64,000 nucleotides of DNA from Spirosoma profusum (lineage in GTDB: Bacteria; Bacteroidota; Bacteroidia; Cytophagales; Spirosomataceae). The number at the start of each line of letters is the position of its first letter. Position 1 is the first letter of the stretch. The translations under genes were made by a program, and so were the position numbers. Under the pieces are notes generated by a model. The model was not told the origin of the DNA. It worked only from the letters and a program-made list of their open reading frames with translations, and searched no databases. The DNA lies in contig NZ_JACWZY010000008.1 of the NCBI RefSeq assembly GCF_014699005.1, forward strand, positions 62,001 to 126,000, read 5' to 3'. Of this stretch, positions 8,659-17,501 are shown piece by piece.

Positions 8659-9195
8659 ATGACTATTCGATTCGCTACCCCCGATGATGCACCCGCTATT
8701 CTGGCTATCTATGGGCCTTATATTCAGCAGACAAGCATTACGTTCGAATATGACGTACCGAGTGCGGATGAATTTGCGGGTCGGATACGTACCATTCAGC
8801 AGCAGTTACCTTATTTGGTTGCCGAAGCAGATGGCAACGTAGTGGGGTATGCCTATGCCGCCAAACACCGTGACAGAACTGCTTATCAATGGTCGGTTGA
8901 AACATCGGTTTACGTGCATCCTGATGCGCATCGTAAGGGCATTGCCCGCCAGCTTTACACTACGTTGTTTGATTTGCTACGTCGGCAAGAGTATTATAAT
9001 GTCTATGCGGGTATTACGTTGCCGAATCCGAAAAGTGAATCGTTTCACCAATCATTTGGCTTCGAGCAGATTGGCATTTACAAACACATTGGCTATAAAT
9101 TCGGGGCCTGGCACGATGTAGTCTGGTACCAACTCAGTCTTCAACCACTCTCGGCACAGCCGGCCACGCCAATTAATATTGCTCAGTTAACGTAG
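8659..9195 (+). CDS. Phosphinothricin-type GNAT N-acetyltransferase
   Basis: About 178 residues. The start at 8659 (MTIRFATPDDAPAILAIY) begins exactly at the GNAT fold; upstream in-frame ATGs lie inside the beta-lactamase gene. Family marks: TSITFEYDVPS near the start, VETSVYVHPDAHRKGIAR (the acetyl-CoA pyrophosphate loop in a Bar/PAT-like variant) and FHQSFGFEQIGIYKHIGYK. Known relatives acetylate phosphinothricin, methionine sulfoximine or similar amines in the cytoplasm. It starts 34 bases after the metallo-beta-lactamase stop, and a hairpin closes the unit. Confidence 0.85.
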   Translation: MTIRFATPDDAPAILAIYGPYIQQTSITFEYDVPSADEFAGRIRTIQQQLPYLVAEADGNVVGYAYAAKHRDRTAYQWSVETSVYVHPDAHRKGIARQLYTTLFDLLRRQEYYNVYAGITLPNPKSESFHQSFGFEQIGIYKHIGYKFGAWHDVVWYQLSLQPLSAQPATPINIAQLT

Positions 9196-9201
9196 CGGAT
9201 T

Positions 9202-9233
9202 GTCAAGGGCAAAGCACCAGCTTTACCCTTGAC
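9202..9233. terminator. Hairpin between convergent acetyltransferase and GH63-type genes
   Basis: GTCAAGGGCAAAGC pairs with GCTTTACCCTTGAC (13 of 14, one G:U-type difference) around a 4-base loop. It is suitably placed to end transcription from the left; the T tract is weak. Confidence 0.55.
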
Positions 9234-9315
9234 CTGAATAGTACTTTGTCGTACGGGCCAAGCTGGAACGCCAGCCCGGTGGAACGGTCCTCCGTAGTGG
9301 CTTAGCCCAGACACA

Positions 9316-11982
9316 TTACTTCTCCACACTTACGGCTTCTGACTGATATTTGTACCAGTATTCAATCAGATCGGCTACCAGACCTGTCCAACCGGTTTGG
9401 TGGCTGGTACCTAAGCCCATCCCATTGTCGCCGTTGAAGTATTCGAAATACATATAAAGGCCCTGAAAATAAGGGTCATCCTGCATTTTTTTGTAAGGGC
9501 CGTAAGCGGCTATATGGCCCGATGAATCGCGCCGGAAAATGTTGATGAGCCGTTCAGCTACTTGTACAGTAGCCTCTTTTACGCTCATAATATGACCCGA
9601 ATTTGTCGGATATTCGACTTCGAAATCATCGCCGTAGTAGCGGTAAAATTTCAATAATGAGTCGATCAGCAGAAAGTTAACCGGGAACCAGATCGGTCCT
9701 CGCCAGTTGGAGTTTCCGCCAAACATACTCATCTCCGATTCGGCGGCAACGTAGCGCACCTGAAACATTTCACCATTTAAATCGAACTGATACGGTGTTT
9801 TTTCGTGGTGTTTCGAAAGCGCCCGGATGCCGTAGTCCGACAGGAATTCGGTTTCGTCGAACATCCGTTTCAGAATCATTTTCATCCGATGACCACGTAG
9901 CAGACTCAGCAGATGGGTTTCGCCTTTGCCGGGTTCGTGCCAACGCGACACCAGCGAAGCCAGGTCAGGACGGTTGGTGAGCACCCACTCTACCCGGCGT
10001 TTGAAATCGGGGAGCTTTGAGAGCAGTTCTTCGTCCAGAATCTCAACGGCAAACAGGGGAATCAACCCCACCATCGACCGAATCTTCAACAGTCGGGCAT
10101 TGTGATCGGGCATGTGCAGTACGTCGTAGTAGAACTGGTCGATTTCGTCCCACAGGCTGATATTCTGCCGACCCAAGTTGTTCATGGCTGACGCGATGTG
10201 CAGGAAATGCTCGAAAAATTTGCTCGCCATATCCTGATACGTCGGTCGCGTCAGCGAAATTTCGCAGGCGATACGTAGCATGTTGAGCGTATACATGGCC
10301 ATCCAGCCCGTACCGTCGGCCTGTTCGATACGTCCGCCCATTGGCAATGGCTGGCTCCGGTCAAATACCCCAATGTTATCGAGCCCCAGGAAGCCACCGC
10401 CAAAAATATTATTGCCTGCTACGTCCTTTCGGTTTACCCACCAGGTAAAATTGAGCAATAGTTTATGAAACACGCGCTCCAAGAAATTCACGTCGCCCGT
10501 TCCGTTTTGCTCCCGATCAATTTCATAGACCTGCCACGTTGCCCAGGCATGAACCGGCGGGTTTACGTCACTGAAATTCCACTCATAAGCCGGAATCTGG
10601 CCGTTGGGATGCATATAATACTCCCGCAGAATAACCGCCAGCTGGCGCTTGGCAAAATGGGCATCGAGCCGGGCAAGGGTTAGAGTATGGAATGCCAGAT
10701 CCCAGGCCGCAAACCACGGATACTCCCACTTGTCGGGCATGGAGAGGATATTGGCGGTGTACATATGCCGCCAGGTTTCGTTTCGGGCATACACCCGTCC
10801 CTGAAACGGCACCGGCATTTTGGGATCGCCTTTGAGCCACTCGTTAACGTTGTAATAGTAAAACTGCTTGCTCCAGAGCATACCCGCATACGCCTGACGC
10901 TGAATGGCAAGCAGTTCGGTGTCGGTTACGTTTTTCTGGAGGTTCGCATAGAAGGCATCGGCCTCCACTAATCGCTTGTTCCAAATGGTATCAAAATCGT
11001 CGAAGGGGTGTTGCTGGCTCGTTTGCGCGCTGAATCGCAGCCGTATAGACACGCTCTCCCCGGCTGGTACCTTTTTGGTGTACTGCGCCGATGCCTTTGT
11101 ACCAATCTGGTTGGGGTTAACGTAGCTTTTTTTTCCGCCCGACATAATGTAATTATTGATGCCGTCCTTTGGGTATTTCGTTACGTTCGGGCGTCCATAA
11201 AGCCGTTCGGTATTGGTGTCATTGTCGCAGAACAGCAACGTATCGGCGTCTTCGCAGTAGAGCTTATATTTACCTAACTGCCTGTGATTCACCTCAATCT
11301 GATTATTGGCAATCCCATTGAGCATTGGGCGATCTTTGTATTGATCGTAGCCCCAGGCCCAGGTATTCCGAAACCAGATGGTGGGCAGCAACGTCAGCGG
11401 AGCCGTTTTGTCGGAGCGATTGTGTGCAGTTACTTTCACCAGCCAGTCGTTCTGGTCGGCTTTGGCGTATTCAATAAAAATATCGAAGTACTCGTCTTTG
11501 TCGAAAATGCCCGTGTCCAGCAATTCAAATTCCGGCTCCTGCCGACTTCGGCGGGCGGATTCAATCACAAGCCGATTATACGGAAACTCCTGCTGCGGAT
11601 ACTTGTAAAGCATCTTCATATAGGAGTGCGTCGGCGTACTGTCCAGATAATAATATAGTTCCTTTACGTCCTCGCCATGATTGCCTTCCGGCCCGGTCAG
11701 GCCGAACATACGCTCCTTCAGAATCGTGTCTTTGTGGTTCCAGAAAGCCAGTGCAAAGCAGATGTGGCCTTTGTTATCGGAAATGCCACCGATACCTTCT
11801 TCACCCCAGCGGTAAGCGCGCGAACGGGCCATATCGTGCGATACGAAATTCCAGGCATCGCCATAGGGGCTATAATCTTCGCGGACTGTACCCCAGGCAC
11901 GTTCGGATAGATAAGGTCCCCATTTTTTCCAGCCTTTATTATCGGCTCGTTCGTAAATACGTTCGCGTTCGGCAGTTGGCAT
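9316..11982 (-). CDS. GH63/MGH1-like glycoside hydrolase
   Basis: An 888-residue protein without a signal peptide, so cytoplasmic. It matches the large glucosidase-like proteins with an MGH1-like (alpha/alpha)6 toroid: an N-terminal beta-sandwich region (about 1-330), then the barrel with FAAWDLAFHTLTLARLD, GGGFLGLDNIGVFDRS and NWRGPIWFPVNFLLIDSL, and a C-terminal GLGTSHQTGWTGLVADLI. Known relatives cleave alpha-glucosides or mannosyl/glucosyl-glycerate; the substrate here is not determined. It is monocistronic: the GNAT gene faces it, and a 733-base gap with a TAnnTTTG box lies behind its start. Confidence 0.8.
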   Translation of the reverse strand: MPTAERERIYERADNKGWKKWGPYLSERAWGTVREDYSPYGDAWNFVSHDMARSRAYRWGEEGIGGISDNKGHICFALAFWNHKDTILKERMFGLTGPEGNHGEDVKELYYYLDSTPTHSYMKMLYKYPQQEFPYNRLVIESARRSRQEPEFELLDTGIFDKDEYFDIFIEYAKADQNDWLVKVTAHNRSDKTAPLTLLPTIWFRNTWAWGYDQYKDRPMLNGIANNQIEVNHRQLGKYKLYCEDADTLLFCDNDTNTERLYGRPNVTKYPKDGINNYIMSGGKKSYVNPNQIGTKASAQYTKKVPAGESVSIRLRFSAQTSQQHPFDDFDTIWNKRLVEADAFYANLQKNVTDTELLAIQRQAYAGMLWSKQFYYYNVNEWLKGDPKMPVPFQGRVYARNETWRHMYTANILSMPDKWEYPWFAAWDLAFHTLTLARLDAHFAKRQLAVILREYYMHPNGQIPAYEWNFSDVNPPVHAWATWQVYEIDREQNGTGDVNFLERVFHKLLLNFTWWVNRKDVAGNNIFGGGFLGLDNIGVFDRSQPLPMGGRIEQADGTGWMAMYTLNMLRIACEISLTRPTYQDMASKFFEHFLHIASAMNNLGRQNISLWDEIDQFYYDVLHMPDHNARLLKIRSMVGLIPLFAVEILDEELLSKLPDFKRRVEWVLTNRPDLASLVSRWHEPGKGETHLLSLLRGHRMKMILKRMFDETEFLSDYGIRALSKHHEKTPYQFDLNGEMFQVRYVAAESEMSMFGGNSNWRGPIWFPVNFLLIDSLLKFYRYYGDDFEVEYPTNSGHIMSVKEATVQVAERLINIFRRDSSGHIAAYGPYKKMQDDPYFQGLYMYFEYFNGDNGMGLGTSHQTGWTGLVADLIEYWYKYQSEAVSVEK

Positions 11983-12715
11983 AAAGTTCTATCAAGTCTG
12001 GTGGGGCTACGTTCAATTCACCCGAAGCCGTTTATTCGTATACGCTGATTAAACCGGTTAAGTCGCTTCGGCAAAATCTGTTTGGTAAACAAGCATCAAA
12101 TATAGTTATGCATGCTGAGTATTTACCCGAAAAAACGGGCCAAATTCTGCTTTTTACGTATTTGACAGTCAGAAAGATACTGTTCTAACTTCATGGTACG
12201 GTTCATCATTACGTGTTTCGACGCAAAAAACGAGAGAAGTCATTTCTTAAATTAGGCTGCTTTCCTAATGTTCTCTGTTTAACTAACTGGGGAAAGGAAA
12301 GCTTTTATTATCTAAAGAATCTCTAAAAAACCACCATGACTCAACGTGATACGTCCCTCAACCTCACTATGTATATCTCTGCGTTTTTTACAGCTTTAGA
12401 AGCAAAACCCTAGCCAAATACATGAAGTTTTATTGATGTAAATACAATTTTAATGACCGTCTAATAAATAAATTAAGTATCAACTTGAAGAGTATAATTA
12501 TATCGATATTCAAAATAAAACCAATAATAAGTGTCTAAAACACATTTATAGTGAATAAAATACTAAAATCGCATCTTTTAAATTTACAAATTTAATTTTT
12601 CATTAACATATATCAGCTGTGTACCAATAGTTTATTCAATTAACCTAAGCTTTATCAATATAAAACATTGCTAGCAACGTATTGTATTAATTATAAAAAA
12701 ACTAACCTGAACGTT
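11983..12715. other. 733-bp gap, AT-rich in its right half, upstream of the ECF sigma gene
   Basis: There is no recognised gene. The left part (to ~12,400) has ordinary composition and four TACGT words. From about 12,400 to 12,715 it is very AT-rich, with A/T runs and short symmetrical pieces such as AAATTTACAAATTT. A 25-codon ORF (12,336-12,413) preceded by an A-rich stretch is the only small ORF noticed and is not supported further. The stretch may hold the sigma gene's promoter and silencing sites, or be foreign. Confidence 0.5.
12097..12104 (-). promoter_or_regulatory. Candidate -7 box for the GH63-type gene
   Basis: Read on the minus strand this is TATATTTG, an exact match to the Bacteroidota TAnnTTTG box, about 115 bases before the start codon. 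No -33 TTG is seen at the usual spacing. Confidence 0.35.
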
Positions 12716-13264
12716 ATGAAAAATACAAATTTTTTAAAATATAACTCAGCACCATCCCATCAGTTTGACACCAGTAATTTTGAAGAGCTTTATCGAAAGT
12801 ACGTAAAAAAAGTCTATCAAAAATGCCTGTCTATGACGAAAAGCGTTGCCACCGCTCAAGACTGCACACAGGAAATTTTTCTAAAAGTGTTTGCAAATCG
12901 TCGTCAATTCAAGAATAATTCACATCCATCTACCTGGCTCTACGCCATTACACAAAATCATTGCCTGGACCTAAATCGTATTGAGAAGCGGTTACCCACT
13001 TCGCCCCTCCCCGATTCTTTTGACGCTGACGCAGGGGCAGACGATTATGAAGCAGCCAGCGAACAAAGCAAGCTCCTTGCCAAAGCTATGCGAAAACTTT
13101 CGGCTGAAGATGAGGCACTTATGCGCCTTAAATACGAACAGAATTATTCTATTCAGCAACTCAGCCAGCAATTCGGTTTATCGGAAAGCGCCATTAAAAT
13201 GCGGCTGAAACGTAGTCGGGATAAAGTGAAAGAATTACTGAATAAAGCCCGAAGCTTCGAGTAA
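12716..13264 (+). CDS. ECF-type sigma-70 family RNA polymerase sigma factor
   Basis: About 182 residues from ATG 12,716; an upstream in-frame ATG at 12,668 lies in AT-rich non-coding-like sequence. Region 2: FEELYRKYVKKVYQKCLS, DCTQEIFLKVF and the -10-binding WLYAITQNHCLD. Region 4: LSAEDEALMRLKYEQNYS and QLSQQFGLSESAIKMRLKR. It directs RNA polymerase to a small regulon. No anti-sigma gene is adjacent; the next gene is convergent. It is AT-richer and has fewer TACGT words than its neighbours, possibly indicating acquisition. Confidence 0.9.
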   Translation: MKNTNFLKYNSAPSHQFDTSNFEELYRKYVKKVYQKCLSMTKSVATAQDCTQEIFLKVFANRRQFKNNSHPSTWLYAITQNHCLDLNRIEKRLPTSPLPDSFDADAGADDYEAASEQSKLLAKAMRKLSAEDEALMRLKYEQNYSIQQLSQQFGLSESAIKMRLKRSRDKVKELLNKARSFE

Positions 13265-13281
13265 CACACAAAAAATCAGCC

Positions 13282-14118
13282 TCACTTTTTATAATTAAAC
13301 TTGAGTATATACCCTTTCTTGCCGTCGCCTTCGCTGGCAATGAACAGGTCGCCGTTTGGCGCGAAACAAATGCCTTCCGGCTGGCGAAATAACTTGGAAT
13401 CCAGTACGGCGGAATAGGTAATTTTTGCCCGTCGACTCGTAATAACCAGTCGTTTACCTACCGACGTCAATACGTACCAATCGCCTGTAATGGGATGAAC
13501 TGCAATCCCCGAAGGCTTGTAATCTTTAGGGTCAATCCCCGCTCCTTTCAGTTGCTCGTCGTTCAGGCTCATGTCTTTGAAAACCGCCCGATTTAATAAG
13601 TCGAACGAATACACAGCTTTATCGCTGGACGGGCCACCGCCGTTTTTTACGGCAATCAATAGACGCTTTGTTTTGGGATCATAACCGAGTCCTTCTACTT
13701 CGGTTTTCTTGGGCAACTCGGTTTTAGTACGTCCAATCTCCTTCGATTCGGGCTTGAACCGGAACAAATTGCCATTGCTTTCGAGCACATACACTTCATC
13801 GTTCACGTATTCGATACCTTCAAAGTCGCCATAACCGCCAAAACCAAACTCATTTGTTACCTTGCCTTTGCCCGTATCGAATTCATAAACAACGGCTTCT
13901 TCGTCCTGAACACAGAGCAGTTTGTGGTCTTTGTAATACGTTAGTCCCGATATTTCTTTCAGTTTTTTAGGCAGTACGTAGGTCTCAGTCGGTACGTCGA
14001 GTTGATAGGGTAATCGAAAGGGAGCGGTAATAACCTCGGCTTCGGGTTTGTCGGTTTTCTTCGAGGAAGGACCACAACCTGTAACTAATAATAACACTGC
14101 CCAGATAAAGCGATTCAT
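13282..14118 (-). CDS. SdiA-regulated-type beta-propeller lipoprotein
   Basis: A 278-residue protein with a lipoprotein signal (LLLVTGC lipobox near residue 15). The body has propeller-like repeats: LKEISGLTYYKDHKLLCVQDEEAVVYEF, split over blades, then DFEGIEYVNDEVYVLESNG, EVEGLGYDPKTKRLLIAVKN and QPEGICFAPNGDLFIASEGD. This matches the SdiA-regulated/YjiK family, whose biochemical role is poorly known. It faces the ECF sigma gene with an 18-base gap. Confidence 0.75.
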   Translation of the reverse strand: MNRFIWAVLLLVTGCGPSSKKTDKPEAEVITAPFRLPYQLDVPTETYVLPKKLKEISGLTYYKDHKLLCVQDEEAVVYEFDTGKGKVTNEFGFGGYGDFEGIEYVNDEVYVLESNGNLFRFKPESKEIGRTKTELPKKTEVEGLGYDPKTKRLLIAVKNGGGPSSDKAVYSFDLLNRAVFKDMSLNDEQLKGAGIDPKDYKPSGIAVHPITGDWYVLTSVGKRLVITSRRAKITYSAVLDSKLFRQPEGICFAPNGDLFIASEGDGKKGYILKFNYKK

Positions 14119-14314
14119 ACTACGTTCGGTTTGGGGTAAAGGTACGAGGCAGGGATGTTTTTACCACCCCCAACTAAGCAGTTACTACGTATCCGTCATT
14201 TATCGTCCTGAATCTCAGTCTCATCATCAAAAAATCGTCACTCAGCAAAACTGATTTTCCAGAAAAAGATCGCCGTTCCAACTTTGCTACGTCAAACGAT
14301 AAACAAATACAATC

Positions 14315-14665
14315 ATGAAAAAATTAGCCATTTTGATGCTGGGGTTGACCATCGCCACCGCATCGTTTGCCCAAACTACCGACAAAACTCCTGAAACAAG
14401 CGTTTCAATTACGACTGACCAAAAACTGAAACTTATCGTTGGTCGTGAGTCAGCTATTGCCACCGTTCGATTGCTCGATGCGCAGGGCCACGTACTTTAT
14501 TCAGAGCAAGCTGATTTGCAGGACGGACTACGACAGAATTTTGATCTGACAGCCCTGGACTATGGTACGTATGAACTATCCGTGTCAGTCGGGAAGGAGC
14601 GCGTTGTGAAAGAATTTGTGATTGACGACAAGCCCGCTCAGAAAATCATTGAGGTTCGCTCATAA
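14315..14665 (+). CDS. Small secreted protein with a beta-sandwich-like domain
   Basis: A 116-residue product with a signal peptide (MKKLAILMLGLTIATASFAQ). The mature ~96 residues alternate short strands (KLKLIVGRESAIATVRLLDA, LDYGTYELSVSVGKERVVKE), resembling the small Ig-like modules found at the ends of secreted Bacteroidota proteins. No specific family or partner was recognised. It is closed by a strong terminator at 14,692-14,720. Confidence 0.7.
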   Translation: MKKLAILMLGLTIATASFAQTTDKTPETSVSITTDQKLKLIVGRESAIATVRLLDAQGHVLYSEQADLQDGLRQNFDLTALDYGTYELSVSVGKERVVKEFVIDDKPAQKIIEVRS

Positions 14666-14691
14666 ACGCGAAGCTGGCATTCGCCCAACCA

Positions 14692-14720
14692 AAACCGGCA
14701 TTCCGCCGGTTTCTTTTTTG
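14692..14720 (+). terminator. Rho-independent terminator
   Basis: AAACCGGC and GCCGGTTT pair around a 5-base loop, followed by a T-rich run ending at 14,719. It lies 27 bases after the small secreted protein gene. Confidence 0.85.
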
Positions 14721-14738
14721 CCAGACGTCTGCGCTGAA

Positions 14739-14746
14739 TAGTTTTG
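14739..14746 (+). promoter_or_regulatory. TAnnTTTG promoter box four bases before the histidine kinase ATG
   Basis: TAGTTTTG matches the Bacteroidota -7 consensus, and TTTG at 14,717-14,720 lies 18 bases upstream as a -33 element. Only four bases separate the box from ATG 14,751, so the transcript may begin at the start codon. Confidence 0.6.
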
Positions 14747-14750
14747 TATA

Positions 14751-15923
14751 ATGACTGAATCTACGCTGACATATCGGCTATCCAACTATCAAAAATGGCA
14801 ACTCGCCCTGAGTGTGTTTGTCATCTACTTTCCTATACGAATGTACGTTAATGGCGCATCGATATCCTGGTTGTTCATGCCACGTAACATTCCGTTCTGG
14901 ATTCTCGAAATCATTGTCAGTATTCTGTTTTTATACCTCTGGCTGAACGTAACAGAGTGGCTTCAGCAACGCTACGTTACGCGGTTTGGCGACGGTTTCT
15001 TTATTGAATTCAAGATTCCAGCCCAGATTGCGGTGTTGGTCATAGCCAGCGCGTTAGCTGTTACGTTCAACATTGCCTTTTCTTCATTGTGGCACAGCCT
15101 GGATGATGTATTGGAGCAGCGTTTTGGTTTCAGTCAGTATCAGGAACCTCGCCCACCCCGTCCGCAAAGCCCACCCCGTTCACCTGAAGATCGTCGAAGA
15201 AACCGCGATCAGCGTCGGCGAGTGAATAATGGCTTAACGGTGATGGCTATGATATCAACGTTTTATCTGGCGGCCAATCGCCGGGCAAATCGAAGGCTGG
15301 AAGATGTGCAGATACGGGCTGAACGACTGGAAAAAGAGAACCTACAAGCTCAGTTTGCAGCTCTCAAAAGTCAGGTTAATCCGCACTTTCTGTTCAACAG
15401 TCTGAGTATTCTGTCGTCGCTGGTACACGCCGATCCTGAACTGTCCGAAAAATTCATCGATCAATTGTCGAGAGCTTATCGCTATATTCTGGAGCAGAAA
15501 GACAACGAGCGGGTTCTTCTGAAGACCGAACTCGAATTTATCCAGGCGTATCGTTTCCTGCTGAATATCCGGTTTGAAAACAAATTCGACATCGCCATTG
15601 ACGTACCAAAAGACGCGCAGAACCGATACAGTATCGCCCCGCTCACCTTGCAACTACTGGTCGAAAACGCCGTTAAACACAACCGTATGTCGGCAAAAGA
15701 GCCATTGCACGTATCGATTCAACTAGAGGGTAATTGTCTGGTTGTCAAAAACAATCTGCAACAGCGCCCACAAACCGAAGCCTCAACCGGAGTTGGCTTG
15801 CAAAACATTATCAACCGCTACGCCCTGCTCACCGATGAGCCGGTCTGGGTAGGCGAAAGCGACGGAAATTTTGTGGTGAAAATTCCATTACTAAATGGCG
15901 AAAAAGCGAAAGAGGTGATCTAA
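14751..15923 (+). CDS. LytS/YehU-type sensor histidine kinase
   Basis: A 390-residue protein. Membrane segments lie near residues 15-35, 45-70 and 95-115, followed by an unusual Pro/Arg-rich stretch (PRPPRPQSPPRSPEDRRR, about 129-150), another hydrophobic segment and a short coiled coil. The His_kinase domain has the phospho-acceptor H212 in NPHFLFNSLSIL and an ATPase part with PLTLQLLVENAVKHN and STGVGLQNIINRY. It is expected to phosphorylate the LytTR regulator encoded 77 bases downstream; a repeat hairpin fills that gap. Confidence 0.93.
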   Translation: MTESTLTYRLSNYQKWQLALSVFVIYFPIRMYVNGASISWLFMPRNIPFWILEIIVSILFLYLWLNVTEWLQQRYVTRFGDGFFIEFKIPAQIAVLVIASALAVTFNIAFSSLWHSLDDVLEQRFGFSQYQEPRPPRPQSPPRSPEDRRRNRDQRRRVNNGLTVMAMISTFYLAANRRANRRLEDVQIRAERLEKENLQAQFAALKSQVNPHFLFNSLSILSSLVHADPELSEKFIDQLSRAYRYILEQKDNERVLLKTELEFIQAYRFLLNIRFENKFDIAIDVPKDAQNRYSIAPLTLQLLVENAVKHNRMSAKEPLHVSIQLEGNCLVVKNNLQQRPQTEASTGVGLQNIINRYALLTDEPVWVGESDGNFVVKIPLLNGEKAKEVI

Positions 15924-15997
15924 AGAGTGAAAGAGCGCAAAAAAGCTTGCGTAAGCCTTTCATTCTTTAGTTACTCTTTCACTCTTTGGCTCTTTAA
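15921..15997 (+). repeat. Purine/pyrimidine-arm hairpin repeat filling the kinase-regulator gap (family B, copy 1)
   Basis: The left arm TAAAGAGTGAAAGAG starts on the kinase stop codon, and CTCTTTCACTCTTT (15,974-15,987) complements it. The right end is GCTCTTTAAACT, directly followed by the regulator ATG at 16,001. The same right end precedes the ATG at 39,846. Confidence 0.75.
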
Positions 15998-16000
15998 ACT

Positions 16001-16777
16001 ATGAACGTTGTAATTATTGAAGATGAGAACCTGACAGCCAAGCGGCTAGAGGGATTGCTCCATAAATATGACCCTTCTATTAACGTACTGGAGCGCCTTC
16101 CTTCAGTGTCCGAAGCGGTTAGCTGGTTTTCGGCTCCGCATCCGGTCGTCGATCTGGTGTTTATGGATATTCACTTAGAAGATGACCTTGGCTTTCGCAT
16201 TTTCGAACAAACGGAACTGACCACGCCGGTTGTTTTTACGACCGCCTACGACGAGTACATGATTCAGGCGTTTAAGGTGAACAGTATCGATTACCTGCTG
16301 AAACCCATCAATTACGATGAACTGGTAGCAGCTATCGAAAAATTCAAGGCTCTTAAGAAGCAGTTTGGTCAGGAGAACCCGGGTACGCCCGACATCGAGA
16401 AGTTGCTCAATCTAATTGGCAAGCCCAGAGAAACTGACTATAAAGACCGGTTTATGATTACGGTGGGGACGAAAATACGTAGCATTCCTACCACCGATAT
16501 TGCCTATTTTTTTCTGGAAGAAAAAGTGGTCTTTCTGGTTACCAAAGATGGCCTGAATCTCCCCGTCGATTACAGTCTGGATAAACTCGTTCAGCTACTC
16601 AATCCCCGGCAGTTTTTTCGGATTAGTCGCCAGTTTCTGGTGTCGCTGCCAGCCATTCAGACCATCCATACGTTCTCGGCGGGCAAACTCAAGCTCGATT
16701 TGGCACCAAAATCCCGCCACGAAGTCTTCGTCAGTGGCGACCGCATGACCGAGTTTAAGGAATGGCTTGGGAAGTAA
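16001..16777 (+). CDS. LytTR-family response regulator
   Basis: A 258-residue protein. The receiver domain (1-120) has acidic pocket IIEDEN, phospho-acceptor D56 (VFMDIHL), T in FTTAYDEY and K in LLKPI. The LytTR DNA-binding domain (about 145-258) has KIRSIPTTDIAYFFLEEKVV, the typical DYSLDKL and QFFRISRQFLVS. It is co-directional with and adjacent to the kinase gene. The target genes are not evident here. Confidence 0.95.
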   Translation: MNVVIIEDENLTAKRLEGLLHKYDPSINVLERLPSVSEAVSWFSAPHPVVDLVFMDIHLEDDLGFRIFEQTELTTPVVFTTAYDEYMIQAFKVNSIDYLLKPINYDELVAAIEKFKALKKQFGQENPGTPDIEKLLNLIGKPRETDYKDRFMITVGTKIRSIPTTDIAYFFLEEKVVFLVTKDGLNLPVDYSLDKLVQLLNPRQFFRISRQFLVSLPAIQTIHTFSAGKLKLDLAPKSRHEVFVSGDRMTEFKEWLGK

Positions 16778-16852
16778 GTTTAAAAGTCAATAGTCATAAG
16801 TCGTCAGGTATGGCAACGTAACAGCCTAACTGCCTATCTTTACTCAAGAGAT

Positions 16853-16860
16853 TAATTTTG
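16853..16860 (+). promoter_or_regulatory. TAnnTTTG promoter box for the first Crp-like gene
   Basis: TAATTTTG is an exact consensus match, ending 25 bases before ATG 16,886. The same box-to-ATG distance is seen at the DUF2306 gene downstream. No clear -33 element. Confidence 0.55.
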
Positions 16861-16885
16861 TGGACTTGAGTAAATACACGGGAGC

Positions 16886-17470
16886 ATGGAGCATTACTAC
16901 GCAAGATTCTTCAGTTACATTGAAGAAATTATACCCCTGCCCGAAACCGACAAGGAATCTATTCGGCAGTCCTTTAAGCCGATTTTTGTACCCAAAGACA
17001 CGATTATTGAACCCGCTGGTCAAATTCCTCAGTATCACAATTTTATTGTCTCGGGCTTCATGCGGAATTTCCATCTGGATAAAGACAACAACGAAATCAC
17101 GGTTGATCTTAACAAGGGCTCCCGTTTTTTTACGTCTTATTTCCATTTCATGAACCGCTCGGTTTCCAACGAAAACCTTCACTGCATCACAGATTGCGAA
17201 TTACTACGTATCAGTCGAGACGATGTAGATGCAAGCGCGAAACGTAGTACTACCCTGAAGGATTACACCATACAGATTCTGCAAAAACACCTCGAAGAAG
17301 ACAAACAACGACTCAATGATATGACTACGCTGACGGCTGAAGAACGGTATGAAAAATTTCTCAGCGAGAAACCGGCCATTATCCAGAACGTACCGTTACG
17401 TCACGTAGCGTCTTATCTGGGTATTACGCAAAGGCATCTGAGCCGACTCAGGAAGGAAATTGACTTCTGA
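16886..17470 (+). CDS. Crp/Fnr-family transcriptional regulator (copy 1)
   Basis: A 194-residue protein with a cyclic-nucleotide-binding-like beta barrel (about 20-120; IPQYHNFIVSGFMRNFHLD) and a long helix. Its C-terminal HTH (about 150-190) contains LTAEERYEKFLSEKP, VPLRHVASYLGITQRHLSRLRKE. The cAMP-contact residues of true Crp are not evident, as in most Bacteroidota members. A palindrome GGACATTTGTC lies just after the gene and before the DUF2306 gene. The same arrangement follows the second Crp-like gene at 34,960-35,523, so each may control its downstream neighbour. Confidence 0.92.
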   Translation: MEHYYARFFSYIEEIIPLPETDKESIRQSFKPIFVPKDTIIEPAGQIPQYHNFIVSGFMRNFHLDKDNNEITVDLNKGSRFFTSYFHFMNRSVSNENLHCITDCELLRISRDDVDASAKRSTTLKDYTIQILQKHLEEDKQRLNDMTTLTAEERYEKFLSEKPAIIQNVPLRHVASYLGITQRHLSRLRKEIDF

Positions 17471-17501
17471 CACTCATACGGCAAAAAAACCGCTCATCCG
17501 T

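Noticed and set aside
12336..12413. 25-codon ORF in the AT-rich gap
   Set aside because: Too short to support without conservation or an exact promoter box; mentioned only in the gap entry.
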